From contig JAAYFX010000227.1 in NCBI GenBank assembly GCA_012728025.1, positions 1 through 15,412 of the forward strand: a stretch of DNA of 15,412 nt, read 5' to 3'. The notes beneath the pieces are model-generated. The model was not told where the DNA came from. It made no database searches and saw only the letters and a program-made list of their open reading frames with translations. Of this stretch, positions 1 through 8,778 are shown piece after piece. Made by a program: the position numbers and the translations under genes. Source of the stretch: Clostridiales bacterium. GTDB lineage: Bacteria > Bacillota > Clostridia > Oscillospirales > Oscillospiraceae. The first letter of the stretch is position 1. Every line of letters begins with the position of its first letter.

Positions 1-105
1 AGCCTTGCCAGTATATTGTTAAAGCCGGAAAAAGCTTTGTGCCTTTAAACGGCGGTGAGGCAGAGAATTTTGGCAAGGCAAGCTTCATGCTTCGGAGGGA
101 GATAA
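1..105 (+). other. Upstream flank of spoVD; end of preceding gene not resolved
   Basis: In this cluster the gene before spoVD is usually ftsL, so its 3' end might be expected here. Frame 2 stops at 20-22 and frame 1 at 46-48. Frame 3 stays open through the segment and on to a stop at 252-254, deep inside spoVD, with no recognisable FtsL ending. I cannot say which frame, if any, carries the upstream gene. A good ribosome site (GGAGGGAG, 94-101) for spoVD ends the segment. A perfect 9-bp inverted repeat, GCCTTGCCA at 2-10 and TGGCAAGGC at 71-79, spans it. Confidence 0.3.
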
Positions 106-2442
106 ATGACAGGCAGCAAACAAAAAACAAATATAAGCCCTACCCCCAATTCAATGATGCTGCGCCGCACACTTTTTTTGCTGATAGTGTGCGGCATAGT
201 TGCTTTTGCGGTCTTAGGTATGCGGCTTGTAAAACTGCAAATTATAGACCATGAACTATATGAATCGGCGGCAATTGAGCAGCAGGTTCGGGACACAACG
301 GTACACGCCGCCAGAGGAACCATCTATGACACCAACATGAAAATCTTGGCGATGAGTGCCAGTGTTGACAACATATACATAAGCCCTGCTGAGATAAAGC
401 TTTATGAGGAGGACCCCATGCTCATAGCAGAGGGACTTTCCGAAATACTCGGCGTTGATGCTATGAGTGTTTTTGAAAAGGCACAGGATACAAAATCATG
501 GTATAAGACCATAGCTAAAAAGGTGGAGCCGGAGGTTTCCGACAAGGTTCGGGAATTTAAAAATGAGCATGACCTAAAGGGCGTTAAGATTGAGGAGGAT
601 ACAAAGCGCTATTATCCCTACGGCAATCTAGCCTCCCATGTCATAGGCTTTGTTGGTATGGAAAACATTGGGCAGTCAGGCATTGAAGCCTACTATAACG
701 ACTCTCTTACAGGCATAGACGGCAGGGTGGTTCGGGCGAAAAACGCCGCCGGTACGGATATGCTTTTTACAAGTTTTGAGGATTATTATGATGCCGAGGA
801 CGGCAAAGACAAGGTTCTAACCATAGACTCTACCATACAGCATTATTTAGAAAAGCATCTTGAGCAGGCCGTTCGTGACTATGATGTTCAAAACGGCGCT
901 GCAGCCATTGCTATGGACGTTAACACCGGCGGCATACTTGGCATGGTGAGTCTGGGCAATTTTGACCTTAACAGTTACCAGACGGTAAATCCCAAGGCTC
1001 AGGAGAAAATTGATGCCCTTCAAGATGAGGACGAGAAGAATGAGCTTTTGGTGGCGGAGCAGTTTCTCCAGTGGCGCAACAAAGCCTTAAGCGATACCTA
1101 TGAGCCGGGGTCGACTTTTAAGGTAATAACCCTTGCCATGGCCTTAAACGAGGGAATAGTAAACCCCTCCGACAGTTTTTATTGCGGGGGCAGCATTACG
1201 GTTGCCGGAGATACCAAGCCAAGAAAGTGCTGGAAGGACGGGGGGCACGGCAGCCAGAGCCTTACTCAGGCTTTGCAGCACTCTTGCAACGTGGCCTTTA
1301 TAGATATAGGCCAGAGGGTGGGAGCCGAAACCTTTTACAAATACTGCGAGGCTTTTGGTTTTCTTGAAACCCAGTCTGACCAAGATGTCTATCTTACAGG
1401 AAAAACGGGCATAGATTTGGGCGGGGAAAGCGGCAGCATTTGGTGGCCGGAAAGTCTTTTCTATAACCCCAAAAGCAAGTCCCAGCTGGCGGCGGCCTCC
1501 TTTGGCCAGACCTTTAATATTACACCCCTACAACTTATAACAGCCTTTTCCGCCTGTTCCAACGGAGGAAAGCTGATGCAGCCCTATGTAGTTAAGGAAA
1601 CCTTAAACTCCGATGGAACCTCCGAGTCGAAAACCGAACCCACTGTGGTGCGGCAGGTGATAAGCGAGGACACCAGTGCCCTTTTATGTGAAATGCTTGA
1701 AAGAGTTGTTGGAGACAAGGTTGAGGGAACGGGAAAGAATGCCTATGTTGCCGGATATAATATAGGCGGAAAAACCGGAACCAGTGAAAAGGTGGCGGAG
1801 GATGTTGCCAACAGCGCAACCGGCAAAGCCAAGGAATACATAGTTTCTTTTATAGGCGTTGCCCCCACAGATGACCCGCAGATAGCTATTTTAGTGCTTT
1901 TGGACACACCGACAAATGCCACAGGAATATATATAAGCGGCGGCCGTATGGGAGCGCCCACCGTGGGAAAAATGTTTGGAGATATTCTCCCGTATATGGG
2001 GGTTGAGCGAAGGCTTACAGAGGATGAACAGCAGACAGTGGATAGGGCTGTTCCAAAGATAACGGGACAAAGCGCCGAGGAAGCTATGGCAAAACTGACT
2101 GAAAGCGGCTTTACCTCAAGAGTCATAGGCACAAGCGGCCTTGTGACAGACCAAATTCCCGCTGCAAACAGCGTTGTTGCAGCAGGCAGTCAGGTTATAA
2201 TATACTGTGGGGCAGAGCCTTCTCAGGAGCTTGAAATCATGCCCGACATAAGCGGACTTTCATACAGCGTTGCAAGGCAAAAGCTTGGCACTTACGCACT
2301 TTTCATAAGGGCTTCCGGAGCTGTGACCGACCCTGAAAAAATCGTTGTCTCAAACCAAAGCATAGCGGCGGGCGCAAGCATTGCCCACGGAACAGTGGTG
2401 GAGGTAACGGTAACCGACGACAGCCAGCTGGGGCTCTACTAA
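106..2442 (+). CDS. spoVD: SpoVD/PBP2-type class B penicillin-binding protein with two PASTA domains
   Basis: Peptidoglycan transpeptidase anchored in the membrane. It cross-links stem peptides at the septum or spore cortex, working with a SEDS polymerase such as FtsW downstream. The 778-residue protein has one membrane segment near residues 19-42, a dimerisation/pedestal region from about 60 to 220 (beginning with RGTIYD), and a transpeptidase domain. The three active-site motifs are intact: STFK with catalytic S336, SCN at 393-395, and KTGT at 556-559. Two PASTA repeats follow, about 649-702 and 712-770, then a short tail. B. subtilis SpoVD has one PASTA domain and PBP2B has two, so the name SpoVD rests mainly on locus and general similarity; the protein may serve vegetative division. 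ATG 106 is chosen for the GGAGGGAG at 94-101. murE follows after 37 bp, implying co-transcription. Confidence 0.93.
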   Translation: MTGSKQKTNISPTPNSMMLRRTLFLLIVCGIVAFAVLGMRLVKLQIIDHELYESAAIEQQVRDTTVHAARGTIYDTNMKILAMSASVDNIYISPAEIKLYEEDPMLIAEGLSEILGVDAMSVFEKAQDTKSWYKTIAKKVEPEVSDKVREFKNEHDLKGVKIEEDTKRYYPYGNLASHVIGFVGMENIGQSGIEAYYNDSLTGIDGRVVRAKNAAGTDMLFTSFEDYYDAEDGKDKVLTIDSTIQHYLEKHLEQAVRDYDVQNGAAAIAMDVNTGGILGMVSLGNFDLNSYQTVNPKAQEKIDALQDEDEKNELLVAEQFLQWRNKALSDTYEPGSTFKVITLAMALNEGIVNPSDSFYCGGSITVAGDTKPRKCWKDGGHGSQSLTQALQHSCNVAFIDIGQRVGAETFYKYCEAFGFLETQSDQDVYLTGKTGIDLGGESGSIWWPESLFYNPKSKSQLAAASFGQTFNITPLQLITAFSACSNGGKLMQPYVVKETLNSDGTSESKTEPTVVRQVISEDTSALLCEMLERVVGDKVEGTGKNAYVAGYNIGGKTGTSEKVAEDVANSATGKAKEYIVSFIGVAPTDDPQIAILVLLDTPTNATGIYISGGRMGAPTVGKMFGDILPYMGVERRLTEDEQQTVDRAVPKITGQSAEEAMAKLTESGFTSRVIGTSGLVTDQIPAANSVVAAGSQVIIYCGAEPSQELEIMPDISGLSYSVARQKLGTYALFIRASGAVTDPEKIVVSNQSIAAGASIAHGTVVEVTVTDDSQLGLY

Positions 2443-2479
2443 TAGCACACAATTACATAAGAAAAGAGGAGGCAGAAAC

Positions 2480-3925
2480 ATGAAGCTTAAAGATTTATTA
2501 ACAGATATTGAAACGCTCGGCATCTTTGCCAATCTCGATGCCGAGCTGACGGATATATGCTATGATTCAAGAAAAGTTACAAAAGGCGGGGCCTTTGTGG
2601 CAATAAAAGGCTTTGAAAGTGACGGACACAAATATATAGAGCAGGCTGTTAATGCCGGAGTCGAGCTTGTTGTATGTGAGCAGGCGCCGGATATAAAAGT
2701 GCCTTATGTCCTTGTGGAAAACTCCCGTCTTACCCTTGCCCTTATGTCAAAAAACTTTTTTGGAAACCCTGCTGGGGAAATGAAGCTTATAGGTCTTACA
2801 GGTACCAATGGCAAAACCACCTCCACAATGCTTATAAAGCATATGCTTGAGGAATGTACCGGAGAAAAGACGGCCCTTATAGGCACAAACCAGAACATGA
2901 TTGGTGAAAAGGTGCTGGAAACCGAAAGAACCACACCGGAATCATACGAATTGCAAAAATTATTACGGCAAATGGCAGATGAGTCTTGCAAATTTGTTGT
3001 AATGGAAGTATCATCTCATTCGTTGGCTTTAGACAGGGTGGCAGGATTACACTTTGAAGCGGCGGTTTTCACAAACCTGACTCAAGACCATCTTGACTTT
3101 CACGAGACTATGGAGGAGTATGCCGGAGCCAAGGCTCTTTTGTTCGAGCGCTGTGAAAAGGCAGCCATAAACATTGACGACGAATGGGGCGGTTATATGT
3201 GCGAGCGGGCAAGATGCCCAGTCCTTACCTATTCGGAGGAAAAGCTTGAGGCAGACCTTGTTGCCAAGGATATACGTCTTTCCCCCTCGGATGTTAAGTT
3301 TCTGGCTTTGGCAGAAGGCAGTCTTGAACGGGTGGCTCTTGATATACCGGGCAGGTTCTCTGTTTATAATGCCATGTCCGTTATTTCGGCAGGGCTGCTC
3401 CTTGAAATACCCCTTTTGGAGATTTGCGCCAGCCTTAAAACTGCCAAGGGTGTTAAAGGCAGGGTGGAGGTTGTCCCCACTCCGGAGGACTTTACCATAC
3501 TCATAGACTATGCCCACACCCCTGACGCTCTTGAAAATGTTATAAAATCCATGAAGGAAGTTTCCGAGGGCAGGGTAGTGGCGCTTTTCGGCTGCGGCGG
3601 AGACAGGGATAAAACAAAGCGCCCCGCAATGGGGAGCATAGCAGTGTCTGAGGCGGATTTTGCAATAATCACCTCCGACAACCCCAGAACGGAAGACCCC
3701 ATGGCTATTATTGATGATATACTTTCCGGAGTGAAAGGGCCAAAAAGCCGCTATAAAGTCATACCGGACAGGACGGCCGCCATAGCCTTTGCCATAGACA
3801 ATCATCAGTCGGGGGATATTATTATACTTGCCGGCAAGGGTCACGAAACCTATCAAATAATCGGCAAGGAAAAACATCATATGGACGAACGTGAAATAGT
3901 CGCTGAGCATCTGGCAAAAAAGTAA
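2480..3925 (+). CDS. murE: UDP-MurNAc-tripeptide synthetase MurE (predicted meso-diaminopimelate-adding)
   Basis: Cytoplasmic Mur ligase that adds the third amino acid to UDP-MurNAc-L-Ala-D-Glu using ATP. The 481 residues fit the family. Visible features are the ATP-binding loop GTNGKTT (108-114), the central NLTQDHLDFH segment, K218 in AKALLF (position of the carbamylated lysine), GVKGRVE at the start of the C-terminal domain, DNPR at 400-403, and GKGHETYQ near the end. In this family DNPR marks meso-diaminopimelate as substrate, whereas lysine-adding enzymes lack that arginine signature, so the wall is inferred to be DAP-type. The ribosome site AGAGGAGG (2465-2472) lies 7 nt before the ATG. 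murF usually follows murE, but here mraY follows after 45 bp. An 287-codon antisense reading frame inside the gene is a coding shadow. Confidence 0.96.
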   Translation: MKLKDLLTDIETLGIFANLDAELTDICYDSRKVTKGGAFVAIKGFESDGHKYIEQAVNAGVELVVCEQAPDIKVPYVLVENSRLTLALMSKNFFGNPAGEMKLIGLTGTNGKTTSTMLIKHMLEECTGEKTALIGTNQNMIGEKVLETERTTPESYELQKLLRQMADESCKFVVMEVSSHSLALDRVAGLHFEAAVFTNLTQDHLDFHETMEEYAGAKALLFERCEKAAINIDDEWGGYMCERARCPVLTYSEEKLEADLVAKDIRLSPSDVKFLALAEGSLERVALDIPGRFSVYNAMSVISAGLLLEIPLLEICASLKTAKGVKGRVEVVPTPEDFTILIDYAHTPDALENVIKSMKEVSEGRVVALFGCGGDRDKTKRPAMGSIAVSEADFAIITSDNPRTEDPMAIIDDILSGVKGPKSRYKVIPDRTAAIAFAIDNHQSGDIIILAGKGHETYQIIGKEKHHMDEREIVAEHLAKK

Positions 3926-3970
3926 AAAGACCGGAGCTTAATATCAGCGGAAGACGGAGGAAAGAAACCT

Positions 3971-4984
3971 ATGACAGGAAAGCTTATAATGGCTTTTATA
4001 GTATCCTTTGCAGTATCGGCACTTCTTGGAAAAATAGTGGTGCCATGGCTTCGCAGAATCAAGGCAGGGCAGGCGATAAAGGAAAACGGCCCCACTTGGC
4101 ATATGTCAAAGGCGGGGACGCCAACCATGGGCGGAATAATCTTTATAGGGGGCACTATGGCAGCCTGTCTTTCAACGGGCTTTTCCCTTATGCTTGAGGG
4201 GGATTATGGCCATATCCTTGTTTTGGCTCTTTCCCTTGCCTTCGGTGCCGTAGGCTTTATAGATGACTATGAAAAGCTTAAAAAGAAGCAAAACACAGGG
4301 CTTACCGCCGGAAAGAAATTTATTCTTCAAGTGGCAGTGGCGGCAGTGTTTGTCTTTGCCCTTCGATACTTCGGCTATCTTACCCCAAACCTTTATGTTC
4401 CCTTTCTTGGTGTTAGCATAAAAATGCAGGAATGGCTGTTTTTTGCCTTTTGCATCTTCACCGTTGTGGCAACAGTAAATGCCGTAAACCTTACAGACGG
4501 CGTGGATGGCCTTGCTACGGGAACTTCGATGCCGGTTTTCTTGTTTTACAGTGTGGTGGCCTTTTTCTGGGGCAGGGAATTTTTATCTCTGGGGATTTTT
4601 GCCGCCGCTATTTTAGGCGGGCTTTTCGGTTTTCTTATATATAACTACAATCCGGCAAAGGTTTTCATGGGGGACACAGGCTCATTGTTTTTAGGAGGGG
4701 CTGTTGCCGGCATGGCTTTATCTTTGGATATGCCGCTTATAATTTTAAGCATAGGTATAATATATATACTGGAGGTTTTATCCGACGTAATACAGGTTGG
4801 ATATTTCAAGCTTTCCGGAGGCAAAAGGGTATTTAAAATGGCGCCCTTCCACCACCATCTTGAAATGGGCGGCTGGTCGGGAAAAAAGTGGAGCGAGAAG
4901 GAACTGTTTGCCCTGTTTACGGGGATAACGGCAATATTTGTCCTAATCTCCTTCATAGGCGTATATGGAAGATACGCCGTGTAG
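3971..4984 (+). CDS. mraY: Phospho-MurNAc-pentapeptide transferase MraY (lipid I synthesis)
   Basis: Polytopic membrane enzyme that moves phospho-MurNAc-pentapeptide from UDP to undecaprenyl phosphate, making lipid I. The 337 residues carry all the family signatures: GTPTMGG near residue 50, the DD pair D98-D99 in GFIDDY, NLTDGVDGLA with N173 and D176, FMGDTGS with catalytic-site D235, and the histidine triad H294-H296 in APFHHHLEMGGW. About ten hydrophobic segments are present, as expected. The start has GGAGG at 3956-3960, 10 nt upstream of the ATG. It lies between murE and ftsW with gaps of about 45 and 42 bp, so it should share their transcript. murD, often found directly after mraY, is absent. 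Confidence 0.97.
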   Translation: MTGKLIMAFIVSFAVSALLGKIVVPWLRRIKAGQAIKENGPTWHMSKAGTPTMGGIIFIGGTMAACLSTGFSLMLEGDYGHILVLALSLAFGAVGFIDDYEKLKKKQNTGLTAGKKFILQVAVAAVFVFALRYFGYLTPNLYVPFLGVSIKMQEWLFFAFCIFTVVATVNAVNLTDGVDGLATGTSMPVFLFYSVVAFFWGREFLSLGIFAAAILGGLFGFLIYNYNPAKVFMGDTGSLFLGGAVAGMALSLDMPLIILSIGIIYILEVLSDVIQVGYFKLSGGKRVFKMAPFHHHLEMGGWSGKKWSEKELFALFTGITAIFVLISFIGVYGRYAV

Positions 4985-5010
4985 AAACTTCTGTTTTAAG
5001 GCAGAGGGCA

Positions 5011-5016
5011 AAGGAG
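5011..5016 (+). promoter_or_regulatory. Ribosome binding site that selects a GTG start for ftsW
   Basis: AAGGAG sits 10 nt before GTG 5027 and 22 nt before the first in-frame ATG at 5039. Spacing favours the GTG. Confidence 0.75.
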
Positions 5017-5026
5017 CGATAATCAG

Positions 5027-6214
5027 GTGAACAAGACTATGACATTGAAAGATTACAGTCGAGATATGAGGATAGCCCGAGGGCCTGTGGACATACCCTT
5101 TCTTCTTATAACATTGCTTTTACTGTCAATCGGGGTTATAATGGTACTCTCCTCAAGCTATGCCAGTGCCTATTATGACCTTACAAAAGAGACTGGCGGA
5201 AACGCAACATTTTACTTTACCCGTCAGTTGGGATTTGCGGCTTTAGGGGTTGTGGCAATGTTTTTGGCCTCCCGTATGCCCATGAGCTTTTACAAAAGGT
5301 TTTCCTTTCTGGTTTTACTCGCAGCCGTGGCTCTACTGCTTGCCGTCTTAATTGTAGGAACGGAATCAAACGGCGCAAAGCGCTGGATAATGATTGCGGG
5401 GGTCAGCGTTCAGCCCTCGGAAATCGCTAAAATCGGAGTTATTTTATACTTCTCTGTACTTATCTGCCGTTATAAAAACCTTATGGGTACCTTCAAATAC
5501 GGCATTATGCCCTTTTGCATTATTCTCGCAATTATTGTAGGGCTTTTGGCTTTAGAGCCGCACCTTTCGGCCTCAATTATCATAATTAGCATAGGGGCCA
5601 TGATGATGTTTGTGGGCGGAGCCAGACTTTTTTGGTTTGTAGGCGGCATGGGCATCGTTACGGTGTTTTTGGTTGTAGCCATCAATGTTTTACAATACTC
5701 CGCAGACAGAATTACCGCTTGGAGAGACCCCTTTGCAGATGCCAGCGATACGGGCTATCAAATCATACAGTCCCTTTACGCCATTGGCAGCGGCGGACTT
5801 TTCGGCTTGGGCCTTGGTCAAAGCAGGCAGAAATACCTATACCTGCCAGAGGAACACAACGACTTTATTTTCTCGGTCATTTGCGAGGAACTGGGCCTTA
5901 TAGGCGCCTTTCTCATATTAGTGCTTTTTGCCATGCTCATCATAAGGGGCTATTGGCTTGCCATGCACAGCCGTGACAGATACAGTTTTCTTGTCTGCAC
6001 AGGCATAACCTCGCTTTTAGCCATACAGGTTATTTTAAACGTTGCTGTCTGCACAAACCTTATTCCGGCAACGGGAATATCCCTGCCGCTTTTCAGCTAT
6101 GGTGGAACGGCCCTGCTTATGCAAATGGCACAGATGGGGATAATCCTCAGTGTATCTCGGGATATACCAACCACCAAAACCGTTAAGAAACCAAAGCCTA
6201 AGGCTCAAAGATAA
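5027..6214 (+). CDS. ftsW: FtsW/SpoVE-family SEDS peptidoglycan polymerase (GTG start)
   Basis: Multi-pass membrane glycosyltransferase of the SEDS family. It polymerises lipid II at the division site together with a class B penicillin-binding protein, most likely the SpoVD-like protein encoded upstream. The 395 residues show GAKRWI, VQPSEIAK, the EPHLSASI segment, SGGLFGLGLGQS, EEHNDFIFSV with D279 (position of the conserved catalytic aspartate of SEDS proteins), and the C-terminal IPATGISLPLFSYGG signature. Around ten hydrophobic helices are visible. The start is taken as GTG 5027 because AAGGAG (5011-5016) is 10 nt upstream; the next ATG, at 5039, is 22 nt away. The cytoplasmic tail is basic (KPKPKAQR). 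FtsW and SpoVE cannot be separated from the sequence; murG context favours the septal wall role. Confidence 0.92.
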   Translation: MNKTMTLKDYSRDMRIARGPVDIPFLLITLLLLSIGVIMVLSSSYASAYYDLTKETGGNATFYFTRQLGFAALGVVAMFLASRMPMSFYKRFSFLVLLAAVALLLAVLIVGTESNGAKRWIMIAGVSVQPSEIAKIGVILYFSVLICRYKNLMGTFKYGIMPFCIILAIIVGLLALEPHLSASIIIISIGAMMMFVGGARLFWFVGGMGIVTVFLVVAINVLQYSADRITAWRDPFADASDTGYQIIQSLYAIGSGGLFGLGLGQSRQKYLYLPEEHNDFIFSVICEELGLIGAFLILVLFAMLIIRGYWLAMHSRDRYSFLVCTGITSLLAIQVILNVAVCTNLIPATGISLPLFSYGGTALLMQMAQMGIILSVSRDIPTTKTVKKPKPKAQR

Positions 6215-6236
6215 TTTATTTAATGCAAAAGCCTTG

Positions 6237-6243
6237 AAAGGAG
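6237..6243 (+). promoter_or_regulatory. Ribosome binding site that decides the murG start
   Basis: AAAGGAG lies 8 nt before ATG 6252. It supports this start over the upstream in-frame ATG at 6150, which overlaps ftsW. Confidence 0.8.
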
Positions 6244-6251
6244 CAGCTCAT

Positions 6252-7376
6252 ATGAAATTTCTGTTTACCTGCGGGGGAACTGCAGGGCATATAAACCCCG
6301 CTCTGGGAGTTGCCCAGTATTTAAAGGAGCTTATGCCCTACTGTGAAATACTTTTTGTGGGTGCCGAAGGCCAGATGGAGACAGAGCTTGTTCCCAGAGA
6401 GGGCTTCGATATAAAAACCGTTAATATAACAAATATAAGCCGCAGCCTCTCCATAGAGGGGTTGAAACACAACCTTAAGACCGTTAAAAACGTTATTGCC
6501 TCAACCTCCGAGGCCAAGGCCATAATAAAAGAATTTATGCCCGATGTGGTTATAGGAACGGGCGGCTATGTCTGCTACCCCGTACTTCGTGCGGCTCACG
6601 CCATGAAAATTCCCACAGTGGTCCATGAAAGCAATGCCCTTCCGGGGCTTACAACAAAGATGCTCTCTGGCTCTGCGGACAAAATACTTGTGGGCTTTGA
6701 GGAAAGCAGGCAGTATTATAAAAACAAACAGAAAGTGATTGTCACAGGTACACCGGTGCGGGGGGATTTTCGCAATATCGATAAAAAAACCGCAAGGGAA
6801 AAGCTGGGGCTTGACCCAGACAGACCTTTGGTTGTCTCTGTATGGGGTTCCCTTGGTGCTTCCTTTATGAATAAGCTTATGGTTTCATTCATTGAAAAAG
6901 CCCTTGGCAAGCCCTTTTTTGCCCTTATCCACTCTGCGGGAAAGTGCGGATATAAGGCCATGCTCCTTGAGATGGAAAAGGAAAATATAAAAGACCCAAA
7001 GGCTCGGGGCATGGATGTTCGGGAATATATATATGATATGCCCGTTGTTATGGCGGCGGCAGACCTTGTAATCTGCCGAAGCGGAGCTTCCACATTAAGT
7101 GAGCTTGCAGTTCTTGGAAGGCCGGCAATCTTGGTGCCCTCACCCAATGTAACGGGGGACCATCAGGATAAAAATGCCCGTGTTCTGGAAAAAGCCGGAG
7201 CGGCTGTGGTTTTGAACGAAACGGAATTAAGTGCCGATAAGCTTTTAGGCTCTGTTTCCCTGCTTTTAAGCCGTCCGGCAACCTTGGAGGCTATGTCTGA
7301 GCAGATGAAAAAGCTTGGCGTAGAGGACTCTACCGAAAAAATAGCCAACATCATACTTGACCTTGCAGGGGTGTAA
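6252..7376 (+). CDS. murG: UDP-GlcNAc:lipid I GlcNAc transferase MurG (lipid II synthesis)
   Basis: Peripheral membrane glycosyltransferase (GT28) that adds GlcNAc to lipid I, giving lipid II. The 374 residues include the N-terminal CGGTAGHINPA loop (7-17), GTGGYVCYP, VVHESNALPG with H125 and N128, the second glycine loop as WGSLGAS (198-204), and the UDP-GlcNAc site RSGASTLSE with E284, followed by DHQDKNA (303-309). The first glycine of the second loop is tryptophan here; I believe this is common in Firmicutes MurG. The start at ATG 6252 has AAAGGAG (6237-6243) 8 nt upstream. An in-frame ATG at 6150 would give 34 more residues but overlaps ftsW and lacks this spacing, so it is rejected. The 120 bp gap downstream shows no convincing terminator. 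Confidence 0.95.
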   Translation: MKFLFTCGGTAGHINPALGVAQYLKELMPYCEILFVGAEGQMETELVPREGFDIKTVNITNISRSLSIEGLKHNLKTVKNVIASTSEAKAIIKEFMPDVVIGTGGYVCYPVLRAAHAMKIPTVVHESNALPGLTTKMLSGSADKILVGFEESRQYYKNKQKVIVTGTPVRGDFRNIDKKTAREKLGLDPDRPLVVSVWGSLGASFMNKLMVSFIEKALGKPFFALIHSAGKCGYKAMLLEMEKENIKDPKARGMDVREYIYDMPVVMAAADLVICRSGASTLSELAVLGRPAILVPSPNVTGDHQDKNARVLEKAGAAVVLNETELSADKLLGSVSLLLSRPATLEAMSEQMKKLGVEDSTEKIANIILDLAGV

Positions 7377-7496
7377 ACAACCTTTTTCCCCCGAACATAT
7401 GCTTTTTTGCTCAAGGTGGCTTATAAACTCCCCAAATTATCAATAATGAACAACTCGGCATAGTATGGCGTAAAATCCACTGTGCGGAGGGATAGT

Positions 7497-8756
7497 ATGA
7501 GCATATGGCGAATTCATGGCGGAAAGAGTCTTTATGGTGACATAAAGATACAGGGAGCAAAAAATGCCGTGCTGCCTATTATGGCGGCAACTATCATAAC
7601 AGGCTGCGAAACGGAGCTTATAAATTGCCCGCAGCTTAGCGACGTTGAGGCGGCTATGAGCATTTTGCGCCATTTAGGCTGCATAGCCCAACGGGATGGG
7701 GACACTGTATATATAAACTCCCATGGTATGTGCAGAACTGACATACCCCATGAGCTTATGCGGGAAATGCGCTCCTCGGTTATTTTTTTGGGTGCCATTT
7801 TGGCAAGAACCCATGAGGCAAAAATGTCCTACCCCGGCGGCTGTGAACTAGGGCCGAGACCCATAGACCTGCACCTTGAAGCTTTGAGGAGCTTGGGCGC
7901 CGATATTTATGACAGCGGCGGCTGTCTGCACTGCAGCGACAGGGGACTTCACGGAACAAGGATAAACCTTTCTTTTCCCAGTGTTGGAGCAACGGAAAAT
8001 GCTATGTTGGCGGCCTGTGCCGCCGAGGGCGAAACCGTTATAACCAATGCCGCAAGGGAGCCGGAAATTCTTGACCTACAAGAGTTTTTAAGAAAACTTG
8101 GGGTTTCCATCCATGGGGCGGGAACTCCGACGATAACAATAGACGGCTTTAAGCCCCGCTCTGTTGTGGGACACAGAGTCATGACAGACAGAATAGCCTC
8201 GGCAACTGCCTTGTGCTGCACAGCCTCTAGCAAGGGATGTGTAACCCTAAAAGGAGTTGTTCCGGCACATTTTGAAACGGTTACCGATGCCTTGGAATAC
8301 ATGGGCTGTGACATAGAAAGAGGGCGAAACAGCCTTAAAATAACAGCGGAAAAACCACTGCGAGCGCCAAAGCCCATAGTGACAAGACCATATCCGGACT
8401 TTCCCACCGATGCCCAGCCCCTGCTTATGGCAGCCTGCCTTAAAGCAGAGGGCACGACCGTGTTCACGGAGAACATATTTGAAAACCGCTACCGCCACGT
8501 AGTAGAACTTAAAAGACTGGGGGCGGACATAAGCGTTGTAGGGCGGGTTGCCATGGTAACAGGGGTGCAAAAGCTTGTGGGCGCACAGGTAAGCTCTGCC
8601 GACCTTCGGGGAGGAGCGGCTCTTGTGACCGCCGCCTTAGGCGCTCAGGGAGAAACTGTGGTATACGACGCAGGTCACATATCCCGAGGCTATGAAGGAC
8701 TCTCCGAGATGCTTATAAGCCTTGGAGCGGATGTAAGCGTGACTTCCGAGGATTGA
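7497..8756 (+). CDS. murA: UDP-GlcNAc 1-carboxyvinyltransferase MurA (first committed step of peptidoglycan synthesis)
   Basis: Cytoplasmic EPSP-synthase-fold enzyme that transfers enolpyruvate from phosphoenolpyruvate to UDP-GlcNAc. The 419 residues match the family length. K22-N23 (AKNAVLP) fall at the E. coli positions. The active-site loop PGGCELGPRPIDLHL contains C116, matching the catalytic cysteine targeted by fosfomycin; no Cys-to-Asp resistance change is present. The start at ATG 7497 has CGGAGGGA about 6 nt upstream (7485-7491); a GTG at 7482 overlaps that ribosome site and is unlikely. The gene follows murG by 120 bp and precedes divIB by 22 bp. Clostridia often have two MurA copies; which paralogue this is cannot be told. 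Confidence 0.95.
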   Translation: MSIWRIHGGKSLYGDIKIQGAKNAVLPIMAATIITGCETELINCPQLSDVEAAMSILRHLGCIAQRDGDTVYINSHGMCRTDIPHELMREMRSSVIFLGAILARTHEAKMSYPGGCELGPRPIDLHLEALRSLGADIYDSGGCLHCSDRGLHGTRINLSFPSVGATENAMLAACAAEGETVITNAAREPEILDLQEFLRKLGVSIHGAGTPTITIDGFKPRSVVGHRVMTDRIASATALCCTASSKGCVTLKGVVPAHFETVTDALEYMGCDIERGRNSLKITAEKPLRAPKPIVTRPYPDFPTDAQPLLMAACLKAEGTTVFTENIFENRYRHVVELKRLGADISVVGRVAMVTGVQKLVGAQVSSADLRGGAALVTAALGAQGETVVYDAGHISRGYEGLSEMLISLGADVSVTSED

Positions 8757-8778
8757 GCAAAGATAAAGGGGGATTTAA

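Noticed and set aside
3047..3910. Antisense open frame of 287 codons inside murE
   Set aside because: murE is intact with all motifs on the plus strand; the antisense product resembles nothing known and is best seen as a codon-bias shadow.
6150..6251. N-terminal extension of MurG from an upstream ATG
   Set aside because: It overlaps ftsW, and the extra residues precede the normal MurG start (MKFLFTCGGTAGH), which has its own well-spaced ribosome site.
7377..7496. Promoter or terminator in the murG-murA gap
   Set aside because: TATAAA (7422-7427) and TAAAAT (7471-7476) have no fitting -35 boxes, and GGGG...CCCC after murG gives only a weak four-pair stem with a long loop.
7949..8476. Antisense open frame of 175 codons inside murA
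   Set aside because: Fully covered by the conserved murA reading frame, with no recognisable protein features of its own.
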